Positions 43,546 through 55,690 are shown, counted from the first letter of the stretch. The stretch is DNA of 64,000 nt from Enterobacter sp. RHBSTW-00175 (GCF_013927005.1 NZ_CP055930.1:1674001-1738000), one strand, 5' to 3'. Translations and numbers: made by a program. The notes: generated from the sequence alone by a model not told the origin.

Positions 43546-43561
43546 ATGTTACCCGTATCAT
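43546..43561. promoter_or_regulatory. GntR operator 1 upstream of gntT
   Basis: ATGTTACCCGTATCAT fits the GntR operator pattern ATGTTACC(C)(G/A)TAACAT with one difference in the right half. It is 160 bp before the gntT ATG, probably overlapping the promoter. A second site lies 140 bp downstream. A 15-bp inverted repeat GTGATT-CTC-AATCAC at 43528-43542 adjoins it and may be a CRP-like site, though its spacer is one base too long for CRP. No gene is visible in 43476-43720. Confidence 0.7.
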
Positions 43562-43685
43562 TCTCGTGGGCACTAAACACCCTCATAACAGCCGACTAAA
43601 CTTAATAGTTTCACAGGCATCAGTATTAGTGCCGTTAACGCTCTGTTCCCAGTTGGGACAATCGGAACTTGTCGTTGAAACAATG

Positions 43686-43701
43686 ACGTTACCCATAACA
43701 A
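43686..43701. promoter_or_regulatory. GntR operator 2 upstream of gntT
   Basis: ACGTTACCCATAACAA, a second GntR-type palindrome, ends 19 bp before the gntT ATG. The 140-bp centre-to-centre distance (about 13 helical turns) suits looping by GntR, as described for E. coli gntT. The gntR gene itself is not in the window. Confidence 0.65.
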
Positions 43702-43720
43702 TTCAAAGGCCAGGTAAATC

Positions 43721-45037
43721 ATGCCATTAGTCATCGTCGCTATCGGTGTAGTCTTATTACTGCTCTTGATGATCCGCTTCAAACTGAACGGATTTATCGC
43801 TCTGGTTCTGGTGGCACTTGCAGTCGGTCTGATGCAAGGGATGCCGCTGGTGAAAGTCATCAGCTCCATTAAAGCCGGTGTCGGTGGTACTCTCGGCGGC
43901 CTGGCGCTGATCATGGGCTTCGGTGCCATGCTCGGTAAAATGCTGGCGGATTGCGGCGGTGCGCAGCGTATTGCGACCACGCTTATCGCCAAATTCGGTA
44001 AGAAAAACATTCAGTGGGCAGTAGTGTTAACCGGTTTTACCGTCGGTTTTGCGCTGTTCTATGAAGTCGGCTTCGTGCTGATGCTGCCGCTGGTGTTCAC
44101 CATCGCCGCGGCGGCGAACATTCCTCTGCTGTTCGTCGGTGTGCCAATGGCAGCAGCGCTGTCCGTGACGCACGGCTTCCTGCCGCCGCACCCGGGCCCA
44201 ACTGCTATCGCGACCATTTTCCACGCCGACATGGGTAAAACCCTGCTGTTCGGTACGATTCTGGCGATCCCAACCGTGATTCTGGCAGGCCCGGTATTTG
44301 CGCGTTTCCTGAAAGGCATTGATAAGCCAATCCCGGAAGGTCTGTACAGCGCGAAAACCTTCACGGAAGAAGAGATGCCAGGCTTCGGTGTCAGCGTCTG
44401 GACCTCTCTGGTACCGGTAATTCTGATGGCGATGCGTGCTGTCGCAGAGATGATCCTGCCAAAAGGTCACGCGTTCCTGTCCGTTGCCGAATTCCTGGGT
44501 GACCCGGTCATGGCGACGTTGATTGCAGTCCTGATTGCGATGTTCACCTTCGGTCTGAACCGTGGTCGTTCAATGGATCAGATCAACGACACGCTGACCT
44601 CTTCCATCAAAATTATTGCCATGATGCTCCTGATCATCGGCGGTGGCGGTGCGTTCAAGCAAGTTCTGGTCGACAGTGGCGTGGATAAGTACATCGCCGC
44701 AATGATGCATGAAACCAACGTCTCTCCACTGTTTATGGCCTGGTCTATTGCTGCGGTTCTGCGTATCGCACTGGGTTCTGCAACCGTCGCAGCAATCACT
44801 GCCGGTGGTATTGTTGCACCGTTGATTGCAACTACTGGCGTCAGCCCGGAGCTGATGGTGATTGCGGTCGGTTCCGGTAGCGTGATTTTCTCTCACGTAA
44901 ACGATCCAGGCTTCTGGCTGTTCAAGGAGTACTTCAACCTGACTATCGGTGAAACCATCAAGTCCTGGTCGATGCTGGAAACCATCATTTCGGTGTGTGG
45001 TCTGGTCGGGGTTCTGCTGTTGAATATGGTTATCTGA
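43721..45037 (+). CDS. gntT: High-affinity gluconate transporter GntT
   Basis: 438-aa inner membrane gluconate:H+ symporter of the GntP family with about 12-14 hydrophobic segments. Family motifs: LGGLALIMGFGAMLGKMLAD near residue 55, THGFLPPHPGPTAIA near 150 and SVIFSHVNDPGFWLFKEYF near 388. The upstream pair of GntR operators and the position next to gntX and nfuA identify it as GntT rather than GntU or GntP. The length equals E. coli GntT. Confidence 0.96.
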   Translation: MPLVIVAIGVVLLLLLMIRFKLNGFIALVLVALAVGLMQGMPLVKVISSIKAGVGGTLGGLALIMGFGAMLGKMLADCGGAQRIATTLIAKFGKKNIQWAVVLTGFTVGFALFYEVGFVLMLPLVFTIAAAANIPLLFVGVPMAAALSVTHGFLPPHPGPTAIATIFHADMGKTLLFGTILAIPTVILAGPVFARFLKGIDKPIPEGLYSAKTFTEEEMPGFGVSVWTSLVPVILMAMRAVAEMILPKGHAFLSVAEFLGDPVMATLIAVLIAMFTFGLNRGRSMDQINDTLTSSIKIIAMMLLIIGGGGAFKQVLVDSGVDKYIAAMMHETNVSPLFMAWSIAAVLRIALGSATVAAITAGGIVAPLIATTGVSPELMVIAVGSGSVIFSHVNDPGFWLFKEYFNLTIGETIKSWSMLETIISVCGLVGVLLLNMVI

Positions 45038-45045
45038 TGCCATAA

Positions 45046-45118
45046 GTCGGGTGGCGGCTTCGCCTTACCCGACCTACTCGCTCCATGTAGGCCCGGTAAG
45101 CGTAGCGCCACCGGGCAA
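45046..45118. repeat. Pair of inverted REP-like units (BIME-like) after gntT
   Basis: Two units in opposite orientation, 45046-45077 (GTCGGGTGGCGGCTTCGCC...) and 45087-45118 (GTAGGCCCGGTAAGCG...), separated by 9 bp. It begins 8 bp after the gntT stop and precedes the disrupted terminator. Confidence 0.75.
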
Positions 45119-45138
45119 TAAAAAACCCGCCACTGGCG
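45119..45138 (+). terminator. Left half of a gntT/malQ terminator split by an IS element
   Basis: AAAAAACCCGCCACTGGCG abuts the left end of the IS4-type remnant. Joined to the right flank (CGCCATCGGCGGGTTTTTTT at 46112-46131) with the duplicated 11 bp removed, it would form CCCGCC-ATC-GGCGGG with A and T tracts, a normal bidirectional terminator for gntT and malQ. The left half alone keeps CGCCACTGGCG but lacks a T tract for gntT. Confidence 0.6.
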
Positions 45139-46111
45139 CAATGCCGTTCACTTAAGCGGAGCGGCACGGGAGTTCACCGGATAGCGGGTTTTTGACATCT
45201 TTACCGCCCTCGGCCCTGATGGTCGGGGGCGTTTTGTTATGAACACCGCGTCCAGATTTCCCCGCAGATGTTCCAGCCGTTTCGGGATAGTCCCCGGCGA
45301 GACCGTGTTCCCCAGCACTATCATTTCCGTGGCGATAAACTGGAACGCGAACTTAAAACTTATTTCTGAGGGCGCTTTTTTGTGTTTCTCCGCAGCCCTG
45401 GTCGCCTCGCGCCGTATCAGGTTATACGCCAGCAACATCCCCCAGACCTCCTGCTCCAGCAGCTCTGTCTTACGGCTTCTCAGCACCAGAGCATTATCCA
45501 GCAGGCTGCTCTTGAGGTTCCTGAACCCGACCTCGATTTCCCTCCGGGAGTGGTAAAGCTCCGCCACCTCTTTCGCTTTATAGCGGTCTGCCGGAAGTGA
45601 CGTCAGGACCGTTTTTTCCACGCCGTTCACCTCGTAAGTGACCGCCCGGGCATACCAGAACTCCGGCAATGCAGGATTCTTTTTCCGCGCCTGCGGCGAT
45701 ACTTTCAGTTTCAGCAGCCTGTCGCCCGAACCGTAACTTTCTTCTGTTTCCGCCACCATATTCTTACGGGCCGGCAGCAGCCAGTGCCGGTTATTCCCCT
45801 GCTGATTCAGCGTCAGCAGCAGGTCTGCGCTATAAAACAGTTTGTCGAACAGTGTGACGGAGTTGTCCGGGATGGATGCCGTCAGCGACGGCGAACAGTC
45901 GCGTGCTCAGAAAGGGTCAGGCAATGCTGTATCCACTCCGTGGGAAGATGCTCGGCAAACATCTGTGCCGAAGGCGGTGGCATAAGAGGATGGTCGCTGA
46001 AATCGAGCAGGTCATTGAGAAGTGGCATAAGAAAACGGCTCCCTGTAGTGGAAGCCGTTATAGTGCCGCAGTTTAAGGATCGGTCAACCGATCCTTAACT
46101 GATCGGCATTG
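45139..46111 (-). mobile_element. IS4-family insertion sequence remnant, internally deleted (973 bp)
   Basis: Ends are 18-bp inverted repeats CAATGCCGTTCACTTAAG (45139-45156) and, read from the other end, CAATGCCGATCAGTTAAG (46094-46111), identical at 16 of 18 positions and similar to the ends of E. coli IS4. Flanks CGCCACTGGCG (45128-45138) and CGCCATCGGCG (46112-46122) look like an 11-bp target duplication with two differences, within the 11-13 bp range of IS4. A transposase gene on the - strand lacks its middle. At 973 bp it is roughly 450 bp shorter than IS4 (1426 bp as I recall). It cannot encode an active transposase, but its ends might still be mobilised in trans. Confidence 0.88.
45148..46028 (-). 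pseudogene. IS4-family transposase, internal deletion and frameshift
   Basis: The N-terminal piece starts at the ATG at 46028 (MPLLNDLLDFSDHPLMPPPS...) and runs 48 codons to a TGA at 45882. The C-terminal piece is in another frame, open from 45906 to the stop at 45148, reading TASIPDNSVTLFDKLFYSAD, then NRHWLLPARKN, and later YHSRREIEVGFRNLK, the Y-(2)-R-(3)-E-(6)-K signature of IS4 transposases. The second catalytic Asp (LFDK) and the Glu are kept; the region with the first Asp, about 150-165 residues, is gone. The deletion point lies near 45885. The remaining C-terminal frame of 203 codons from an internal ATG is unlikely to be functional. Confidence 0.9.
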
Positions 46112-46131
46112 CGCCATCGGCGGGTTTTTTT
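46112..46131 (-). terminator. Right half of the split gntT/malQ terminator
   Basis: CGCCATCGGCGGGTTTTTTT on the + strand. On the malQ strand it gives seven A bases, CCCGCC, ATG... and then the IS end, so the hairpin's distal arm and T tract are shortened. malQ transcripts may read into the IS remnant. Confidence 0.55.
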
Positions 46132-48215
46132 CACTTCTTCGCGGCTGCTTTTCGCCGCTTATCCAAATCCTTAATCAGCTTGTTCACCCCAGCATCGGCA
46201 AACATCTTCTCAAGCGTTACGGACAACTTACGGCGCCAGTTCTTGTACTGATAGCTGGTGCCCGGAATGTTCACCGGCTCAGGCATGTCTATCCAGTCTT
46301 CCGGCTGCAGACCCAGCAGGGCACTGTTGCTGTCAGCAATATAGCGCTGTAAGCCACGGTTGAGCGTTGAGGTCATCGCCATCAGCGACGCTTTATGCCC
46401 GGCACGTTTCGGCAGGCAGCCATGCTTATGCAGCGCATCCAGCAGACCCTGCTTCGCCAGCTCGCGATCCTGATACAGACCGCGTAGCACTTCTTCATCA
46501 GGATACAGTCCCAGCGTTTTGCCAAGGGTCAGATCGCCGCTTTCCCAATAGCCACGAAGCGTAGGAAGGTCATGCGTCGTCGCGACTGCCATTGACTGCT
46601 CCGGATACGCTTTTGGCGCACGGAAGGTTTTCTCATGGTCGTTTTCAAAATAGAGCACTTTGTAGGAATACACGCCGCTATCACGCAGCTTGCTGACAAT
46701 CTCAACCGGTACGGTACCCAGATCTTCGCCGATCACCATGCACTGATGACGTTTACTCTCCAGCGCCAGGATCGACAGCAGATCGTCCACCGGATACTGA
46801 ACATAGGCCCCATGATCGGCCGTTTCGCCATATGGGATCCACCACAGACGCAGCACGGACATTACATGGTCAATACGCAGCGCTCCGCAGTTCTGCATGT
46901 TGGCGCGCAGCAAGTCGATAAACGGCTCGTAAGCACGCGCAGCCATCACGTGCGGATCCATCGGCGGCAGCCCCCAGTTCTGGCCGAGCGGACCAAGAAT
47001 ATCCGGTGGCGCACCCACAGAGGCTTTCAGGCAGTAAAGTTCGCGGTCACACCAGGTTTCCGCCCCACCCTCTGCCACGCCTACCGCCAGGTCACGGTAC
47101 AGACCGATAGGCATCTTGTAACCCTGGCTTACCTGCCAGCAGGCCGCGAACTGGCTGTACGCCAGCCATTGCAGCCACAGGAAGAAATCGACTTCATCAG
47201 CATGTTTTTTGCAGAAGGCTTTCACTTCAGGTGTATCAACGGTTTGGTACGCTTCCGGCCATACCGGCCAGCCCCAGCGCATTTCGTCTTCTTTTACCTG
47301 ATAAGCATGTAAGGCATCAAAAGCAGCCTGCCAGTAAAGGCTCTCACCTTCCTGGGTCACAAACTGACGGAAAGCTGCCATCTGTTCGTCATCGCGCTTC
47401 GCAAAACCTTTCCACGTCAGACGCAGTGCAGCCATCTTCAGGGCGGTGACAGTGGCGTAATCCACCCAATCAGCGTTGCGCGCCTGTTTTAGCGCCTGCT
47501 GAGTGGTGCTGAGTTTCCACCAGTCCTGGGCCTCTTTGCTGTTTTTGAAGTCATCTAAGGCGTTAACGTCGATGTAAATCACGTTCAGCCAGCGGCGAGA
47601 CGACGGGCTGTACGGGCTGGCGCTCTCCGGGTTCGCCGGATAGAGCGCGTGGATCGGGTTGAGGCCGATAAACGCGCCGCCGCGTTCACCCACATCTGCC
47701 AGCATCTTCTTCAGATCGCCAAAATCGCCGATACCCCAGTTGCTGTCGGACCGCAGCGTGTAGAGTTGCACGCAGGCACCCCACAGTTTCTTGCCTTCCA
47801 GCAGTGCCTGTGGCTCATAGCAGCGCTTTGGCGCGACAATCACCCGGCAGTGAAAACGCTGGTCTTCCTGGGTGAGCGTTAAGGTGTGGTAGCCCTCCGG
47901 CAGCTTCGCCGGAAGGGTAAATGGTTTGCCGCCGGTGGCGTGACCTTTATGCTGATGCCCTTCTTCAGTCGTGAGCAGCCAGCTAAACTCGCCACGCCCT
48001 TCCACCGCCAGCGGCATCTTTTTGCCTGCGGTAAAGACCTTTACATTCGGCACCGGGGCAACCGGCGCTTTCGCGTCGGTTTTGGTTTTGTGCATGGCAT
48101 CCAGCAGACGTCTTTTGGTGTCCGCACCAATAGATTGCGGTTTGCCGTGAGCATTGATGTAACTGAGGCTGATCCCCGCCGCCTGCGCGGCACTGTCCAG
48201 ACGTTTGCTATCCAT
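46131..48215 (-). CDS. malQ: 4-alpha-glucanotransferase (amylomaltase) MalQ
   Basis: 694-aa cytoplasmic GH77 enzyme that transfers glucosyl or maltosyl units between maltodextrins, releasing glucose. Family features: LYTLRSDSNWGIGDFGDL near residue 150, SPYSPSSRRWLNVIYID near 195, LRIDHVMSVLRLWWIP near 450 (catalytic Asp), GEDLGTVP near 495 (acid/base Glu) and TTHDLPTLRGYW near 545. The length equals E. coli MalQ. It follows malP by 9 bp in the malPQ operon, activated by MalT. An IS4 remnant lies directly after its stop and splits its terminator. Confidence 0.98.
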   Translation of the reverse strand: MDSKRLDSAAQAAGISLSYINAHGKPQSIGADTKRRLLDAMHKTKTDAKAPVAPVPNVKVFTAGKKMPLAVEGRGEFSWLLTTEEGHQHKGHATGGKPFTLPAKLPEGYHTLTLTQEDQRFHCRVIVAPKRCYEPQALLEGKKLWGACVQLYTLRSDSNWGIGDFGDLKKMLADVGERGGAFIGLNPIHALYPANPESASPYSPSSRRWLNVIYIDVNALDDFKNSKEAQDWWKLSTTQQALKQARNADWVDYATVTALKMAALRLTWKGFAKRDDEQMAAFRQFVTQEGESLYWQAAFDALHAYQVKEDEMRWGWPVWPEAYQTVDTPEVKAFCKKHADEVDFFLWLQWLAYSQFAACWQVSQGYKMPIGLYRDLAVGVAEGGAETWCDRELYCLKASVGAPPDILGPLGQNWGLPPMDPHVMAARAYEPFIDLLRANMQNCGALRIDHVMSVLRLWWIPYGETADHGAYVQYPVDDLLSILALESKRHQCMVIGEDLGTVPVEIVSKLRDSGVYSYKVLYFENDHEKTFRAPKAYPEQSMAVATTHDLPTLRGYWESGDLTLGKTLGLYPDEEVLRGLYQDRELAKQGLLDALHKHGCLPKRAGHKASLMAMTSTLNRGLQRYIADSNSALLGLQPEDWIDMPEPVNIPGTSYQYKNWRRKLSVTLEKMFADAGVNKLIKDLDKRRKAAAKK

Positions 48216-48224
48216 TGCGCTTCC

Positions 48225-50618
48225 TTAACGTTTTGCCTGCCAGATACGAGCCTGATAATCGCGGATTGAGCGGTCAGAGCTGAACATCCCACAACGGGCA
48301 GTGTTCAGAATGCACGCACGGGTCCAGGCTTCCTGGTCGCGATACAGCACGTCGACCTGTTTTTGCGCTTCAACGTAGGCCGTGAAATCGGCCATCACCA
48401 GATACGGGTCACCGCCGTGTTTGTTCATGCTGTGCAGCATCTGGTCAAACGCATGTTTGTCGCCGTCGCTGTATTTACCGCTCTCCAGCTCTTTCAGCAC
48501 TGCATCGAGCACCTTGTCTTTCTTACGCCATTTCACCGGATCGTAGCCTTTGGCTTTGATGGCTTTCACCTGCTCAACGGTATTGCCGAAGATAAAGATG
48601 TTCTCTTCACCCACTTTTTCGGCGATTTCGACGTTTGCTCCGTCCAGCGTACCCACCGTCAGCGCGCCATTGAGCGCCAGCTTCATGTTGCCAGTACCGG
48701 AAGCCTCTTTCCCCGCCGTGGAGATCTGCTCAGAGATATCCGCCGCCGGGATCAGCATTTCAGCCGCAGAGACACAGTAATCCGGCAGGAACACCACTTT
48801 CAGCTTATCGCCCACTTTCGGATCGTTGTTGATGGCTTCAGCAACCTTGTTGATTGCCAGAATGATGTTCTTCGCCAGGTAGTAGCCCGGCGCCGCTTTC
48901 GCACCGAACAGGAACACGCGTGGAACGCGATCGGCTTTCGGGTTTTCGCGGATCTCTTTGTACAGCGCCAGAATGTGCAGCAGGTTCAGGTGCTGACGTT
49001 TGTATTCGTGCAGGCGTTTAATCTGGATGTCGAAAATGGCATTCGGGTTGATCTCAATCCCGGTACGCATTTTCACAAACGCCGCCAGGCGAACTTTGTT
49101 CTCTTGCTTGATGGCGCGGTACTGCTCGCGGAATTTCGCGTCGTCGGCGTATTTTTCCAGGTTGATGAGCTGGTCAAGATCGTTGGCCCACTCTTTCTTC
49201 AGGGTTTTATCCAGCAGCCCTGCCAGCAGTGGGTTGCACTGCTTGATCCAGCGACGTGGCGTGATGCCGTTGGTCACGTTGTGGAATTTGGTTGGCCACA
49301 GCTGGTGGTATTCAGGGAACAGATCTTTCACCACCAGATCGGAGTGCAGCGCGGCAACGCCGTTAACCGCAAAGCCGCTCACCACGCACATGTTCGCCAT
49401 GCGGACCTGCTTGTCGTGAACCACAGCCAGCTTCGCCCAAACCTCTTTGTCACCCGGCCAGGTCTTTTTCACCAGCACTTTAAAGTTGTCGTTAATCTTG
49501 TTGATTATCTGCATATGGCGCGGCAGCAGTGCTTTCACCAGCTTCTCGTCCCAGCACTCCAGCGCTTCTGGCATCAGGGTGTGGTTGGTGTAAGCGAAGG
49601 TGCGGCTGGTTATCGCCCATGCGTCATCCCAGCTCAGCTGATGCTCATCGATCAGCACGCGCAGCAGTTCCGGGATAGCAATGGTCGGGTGCGTGTCGTT
49701 CAGTTGGATAACTTCGAAGTCTGGCAGTTGCGCCAGCTTGCGACCCGCCAGATGGTGACGACGCAGAATATCAGCCACAGAGCAGGCGCACTGGAAGTAC
49801 TGCTGCATCAGGCGCAGTTTTTTACCCGCCAGATGGTTGTCGTTCGGGTAAAGCACTTTGGTCAGTTTTTCGGCGTCGATCCCCTGCTGCTCGGCACGCA
49901 GGAAATCGCCATCGTTGAATTTGGTGAGGTTGAACGGATGCGCGTGCTTCGCCTGCCACAAACGTAGTGGCTGCGCCACGCCGTTACGGTAACCCAGCAC
50001 TGGCAGATCCCATGCTTCGCCGCTAATGACAAAGCCCGGTTCCCAGTGTCCCTCTTTCGACACTTTACCGCCAATGCCCACCTGCACATCGAGCTGCGCG
50101 TTGTGGCGGAACCATGGGTAGGTATTGCGATGCCAGTCGTCCGGCGCTTCCATCTGATGCCCGTCAGCAAAAGACTGGCGGAACAGGCCGTATTGATAGT
50201 TCAGACCATAACCAATTGCCGACTGGCCCACGGTTGCCATTGAATCCAGGAAACAGGCTGCCAGACGCCCAAGACCACCGTTACCCAGAGCCGGGTCAAT
50301 TTCTTCTTCCAGCAGGTCGGTGAGGTTAACGTCGTGCTCTTGCAGAACATCACCCACTTCCTGATACCAGCCAAGGTTCAGCAGGTTGTTGCCGGTCAGA
50401 CGGCCAATCAGGAATTCCATCGAAATGTAGTTCACGTGACGCTGGCCTTTTACGGGCTTCGCCACCGGCTGAGCATCCAGCTGCTCTGCGAGCGCACCGC
50501 TCACCGCCTGCCACCACTGGTGAGGCGTCATCTCGTTTGCAGCATGTAGGCCAAAACGCTGCCACTGACGCGTCAGGGCAGCCTGGAATTGAGCTTTGTT
50601 AAAAGTAGGCTGTGACAT
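48225..50618 (-). CDS. malP: Maltodextrin phosphorylase MalP
   Basis: 797-aa PLP-dependent GT35 phosphorylase that removes glucose-1-phosphate from maltodextrins. Motifs: [20 protein letters not shown] near residue 70, [20 protein letters not shown] near 110 and the PLP-lysine region [19 protein letters not shown] near 635-650. The start [11 protein letters not shown] matches E. coli MalP and its length; the frame extends 11 codons upstream. Compared with GlgP downstream it has the [13 protein letters not shown] variant. It is the first gene of malPQ, divergent from malT. Confidence 0.98.
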   Translation of the reverse strand: MSQPTFNKAQFQAALTRQWQRFGLHAANEMTPHQWWQAVSGALAEQLDAQPVAKPVKGQRHVNYISMEFLIGRLTGNNLLNLGWYQEVGDVLQEHDVNLTDLLEEEIDPALGNGGLGRLAACFLDSMATVGQSAIGYGLNYQYGLFRQSFADGHQMEAPDDWHRNTYPWFRHNAQLDVQVGIGGKVSKEGHWEPGFVISGEAWDLPVLGYRNGVAQPLRLWQAKHAHPFNLTKFNDGDFLRAEQQGIDAEKLTKVLYPNDNHLAGKKLRLMQQYFQCACSVADILRRHHLAGRKLAQLPDFEVIQLNDTHPTIAIPELLRVLIDEHQLSWDDAWAITSRTFAYTNHTLMPEALECWDEKLVKALLPRHMQIINKINDNFKVLVKKTWPGDKEVWAKLAVVHDKQVRMANMCVVSGFAVNGVAALHSDLVVKDLFPEYHQLWPTKFHNVTNGITPRRWIKQCNPLLAGLLDKTLKKEWANDLDQLINLEKYADDAKFREQYRAIKQENKVRLAAFVKMRTGIEINPNAIFDIQIKRLHEYKRQHLNLLHILALYKEIRENPKADRVPRVFLFGAKAAPGYYLAKNIILAINKVAEAINNDPKVGDKLKVVFLPDYCVSAAEMLIPAADISEQISTAGKEASGTGNMKLALNGALTVGTLDGANVEIAEKVGEENIFIFGNTVEQVKAIKAKGYDPVKWRKKDKVLDAVLKELESGKYSDGDKHAFDQMLHSMNKHGGDPYLVMADFTAYVEAQKQVDVLYRDQEAWTRACILNTARCGMFSSDRSIRDYQARIWQAKR

Positions 50619-50686
50619 AGGGAATCGGCATCCTGTAGAGAGAAAAAACATGTTGGCGCTAGTGTGCCTGGCTCATTTCACCTCTT

Positions 50687-50732
50687 CCTCATCCTGTCGG
50701 GGATTAGACAGGGAGGAGTAGTGGGGATGAGC
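50687..50732 (-). promoter_or_regulatory. Cluster of MalT boxes upstream of malP
   Basis: Several decamers near GGGGA(T/G)GAGG: GGGGATGAGC (50723-50732, 9 of 10), AGGGAGGAGT (50710-50719), GGGGATTAGA (50699-50708) and, on the - strand, CAGGATGAGG (50687-50696). They lie 70-115 bp before the malP start, where MalT-ATP-maltotriose should activate malPQ. Confidence 0.6.
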
Positions 50733-50739
50733 ATAAAAG

Positions 50740-51081
50740 TGTGATCAAGGCCACTCAGTGAGCATAGCCGGAGTGTGCCTGGATAGGGAAAAGATAACCT
50801 GGAAGGATGTCAAAAAAATGAAATGCAGTTTCGTAAAAAATTATTCCACGTAGAAATGATTACTTACGTAGAATAATATTTCTGCAATTAGGGAATCTCT
50901 AAGAACACTATTTAGCTTGCTCAACTTTACCGAAACTTTATTAACTCTGACGTCACTATACCTTTCTGAAACCAGTTTCAGTTTATTCGCACTAAATGCA
51001 TACAAGCCAGCATCCACGCGGCATGTGAGCCATTTTAAAAAGTTCCCCTCTTAGCCTGAATATTTTGTGACAGAGTGCAAA
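50740..51081. promoter_or_regulatory. CRP sites in the malP-malT intergenic region
   Basis: The 584-bp gap between malP and malT holds two CRP-like sites. The one at 51066-51081 (TGTGACAGAGTGCAAA) lies 122 bp before malT and resembles the known CRP site of the E. coli malT promoter; the downstream promoter text (GCCGACCTTATATCTATTAA) also matches it. A second, weaker one is TGTGATCAAGGCCACT at 50740-50755. The stretch 50760-51060 is AT-rich and shows no gene. Confidence 0.6.
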
Positions 51082-51148
51082 TTCAGAGGCACAAAACCCA
51101 GACATAACTTGCAATAGTTCCCTTTCTGGCCGACCTTATATCTATTAA

Positions 51149-53908
<2,760 letters not shown>

Positions 53909-53922
53909 GTTTTGTGTGGCCT

Positions 53923-53963
53923 GATGCCCTCACCCCAGCCCTCTCCCACAGGGAGAGGGAGAA
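53923..53963 (+). repeat. Palindromic intergenic element, copy 6
   Basis: TGATGCCCTCACCCCAGCCC then TCTCCCACAGGGAGAGGGAG. It begins 14 bp after the malT stop. Confidence 0.75.
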
Positions 53964-53969
53964 AACATT

Positions 53970-53997
53970 AAAAAAGGCAACTTGCGTTGCCTTTTTG
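53970..53997 (+). terminator. Terminator downstream of malT
   Basis: AAAAAAGGCAAC-TTGC-GTTGCCTTTTTGC: 12-bp stem including tracts, 60 bp after malT. Confidence 0.85.
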
Positions 53998-54014
53998 CAT
54001 TTACCCTGGCCTAA

Positions 54015-54077
54015 TGCCCTCTCCCACAGGGAGAGGGAGAACAATTTGTAGGTCGGGTAAGCGCAGTGCCACCCGAC
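54015..54077. repeat. Palindromic element copy 7 (partial) plus REP-like unit
   Basis: 54015-54040 is a partial copy (ATGCCCTCTCCCACAGGGAG...) lacking the CCCTCACCC arm. 54048-54077 is a REP-like unit (GTAGGTCGGGTAAGCGCAGT...) ending 8 bp before the glpR stop. No terminator-like T tract for glpR is visible. Confidence 0.65.
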
Positions 54078-54084
54078 ACAACCG

Positions 54085-54843
54085 TTAGCACAGTTCCAGC
54101 TGCAAGTTATTATCTTTAATCACCTGCATCACACCCGCTGGCGGCATCACGTCGGTATACACCGCATCCACCATGCTGATGCTGCCCATATTCACCATCG
54201 CGTTACGGCCAAATTTAGAGTGGTCCACCACCAGCATCACATGGCGGGAGTTCTCAATAATCGCGCGCTTGGTGCGCACTTCGTGGTAATCAAACTCCAG
54301 CAGTGAGCCGTCGGTGTCGATGCCACTGATCCCCAGAATGCCGAAATCCAGACGGAACTGAGAGATAAAATCGAGCGTCGCTTCGCCAATGATCCCACCG
54401 TCGCGGCTGCGCAATTCACCACCTGCCAGGATGATGCGGAAATCGTCTTTTTGCATCAGCGTGTTGGCCACGTTCAGGTTGTTGGTCACTACTCGCAGGT
54501 TCTCGTGATCCAGCAGTGCGTGCGCGACCGCTTCAGGCGTAGTGCCGATGTCAATAAAAAGCGTGGCCCCGTTCGGGATCTGGCTGGCAACTTTACGGGC
54601 AATACGCTCTTTTTCTGCCGTTTGCGTCGCTTTACGGTCGTGCCACGAAGTGTTGACGGAACTGGACGGTAACGCGGCTCCACCGTGGTGGCGCAGGATA
54701 CGGCTTTGATCGGCAAGGTCGTTCAGGTCACGGCGAATGGTCTGAGGGCTGACGGCAAACTGCTCTACCAACTCCTCGGTGCTAACGTATCCCTGTTTTT
54801 TAACCAGTTCGATAATAGCGTCATGACGTTGTGTTTGTTTCAT
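54085..54843 (-). CDS. glpR: Glycerol-3-phosphate regulon repressor GlpR
   Basis: 252-aa DeoR-family repressor of glp genes, relieved by glycerol-3-phosphate. N-terminal helix-turn-helix (about 5-57): KKQGYVSTEELVEQFAVSPQ then TIRRDLNDL. C-terminal effector domain: LFIDIGTTPEAVAHAL near 94, VVTNNLNVANTL near 120 and VVDHSKFGRNAMV near 205. The frame is uninterrupted; in E. coli K-12 MG1655 glpR carries a frameshift. The start MKQTQRHDAII has family length; the long upstream extension overlaps glpG and is rejected. Last gene of glpEGR. Confidence 0.97.
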   Translation of the reverse strand: MKQTQRHDAIIELVKKQGYVSTEELVEQFAVSPQTIRRDLNDLADQSRILRHHGGAALPSSSVNTSWHDRKATQTAEKERIARKVASQIPNGATLFIDIGTTPEAVAHALLDHENLRVVTNNLNVANTLMQKDDFRIILAGGELRSRDGGIIGEATLDFISQFRLDFGILGISGIDTDGSLLEFDYHEVRTKRAIIENSRHVMLVVDHSKFGRNAMVNMGSISMVDAVYTDVMPPAGVMQVIKDNNLQLELC

Positions 54844-54859
54844 GAAATATCCCTGGAAA

Positions 54860-55690
54860 TTATGTTCGTTTACGCGCATGGAGCGTGTCGGCAAAGGCCA
54901 TCGCCAGCCCAACGGCCAGCCCGGTAACGTGTGCACCGTTAGCGATAGACATGCCAAACAGATCAAACCATCCGGCAATAAGCCATATTAACGCAAAGGT
55001 TATTAAACCGCGTTGCAGATAGATGCCGCTTTGTGGGTCACGCTCTCCCCGGAGCCAGACGTACCCCATCAGCGCATAGACCACACCCGATAACCCGCCA
55101 AACCACGGGCCGCTAAATTTGTGCTGCACATACCCGCTTAACAAGGCGCTAATCAGGGTAATGACAATCAGTTTTCCGCTGCCAAGCCGCTTCTCCACTG
55201 CACCGCCAAGATACCACCACCACAGAAGGTTAAAGAGGATATGCATCACTGAGAAATGCATCAGCGCATGGGTAAAGTAACGCCAGACGTCAAATTCCAG
55301 AGAGGGATCGTACGGCCATGCCAGGGCTATCATCACACTCTGGTCGCCCACCACATTCATTATGATGAACACCAGAATACAGGCGGCCATCAGCAGCAGG
55401 GTAAATGGCCCTGCTCGCTCACGCACGGTGGCAAGAAAAGGAAAGCGACGATAGTGCAATCCGCTGCCCGTATGGCCGGATTGCCAGCTGGCGGCCAGAT
55501 ATCGCGGATCGCCAGGGTTCTCAAGAAAGCGTGCCAGTTCGGCATTCACGCGTTCAGCCTGGCTTTCATCTGCCAGCCAGACATCCGTTTGCGTATGTTG
55601 CTGAATGGTCAGGATAACGCCCTGCGTCGCCATGTAATCGACAAACGCCTGGGCAACGCGCGGGTTGGTAAAAGAGGTAATCATCAGCAT
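54860..55690 (-). CDS. glpG: Rhomboid intramembrane serine protease GlpG
   Basis: 276-aa rhomboid protease, same length as E. coli GlpG. A small cytoplasmic domain (1-90) precedes six membrane segments. The catalytic dyad is Ser201 ([15 protein letters not shown]) and His254 (NGAHVTGL); the oxyanion residues His150 and Asn154 are in [19 protein letters not shown]. It cleaves membrane proteins, with quality-control substrates reported in enterics. It lies 16 bp upstream of glpR and 52 bp after glpE. Confidence 0.98.
   Translation of the reverse strand: MLMITSFTNPRVAQAFVDYMATQGVILTIQQHTQTDVWLADESQAERVNAELARFLENPGDPRYLAASWQSGHTGSGLHYRRFPFLATVRERAGPFTLLLMAACILVFIIMNVVGDQSVMIALAWPYDPSLEFDVWRYFTHALMHFSVMHILFNLLWWWYLGGAVEKRLGSGKLIVITLISALLSGYVQHKFSGPWFGGLSGVVYALMGYVWLRGERDPQSGIYLQRGLITFALIWLIAGWFDLFGMSIANGAHVTGLAVGLAMAFADTLHARKRT

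Noticed and set aside
48363..49967. 534-codon open frame antisense to malP
   Set aside because: Same reason: shadow of a high-bias gene; no recognisable domain or start signal.
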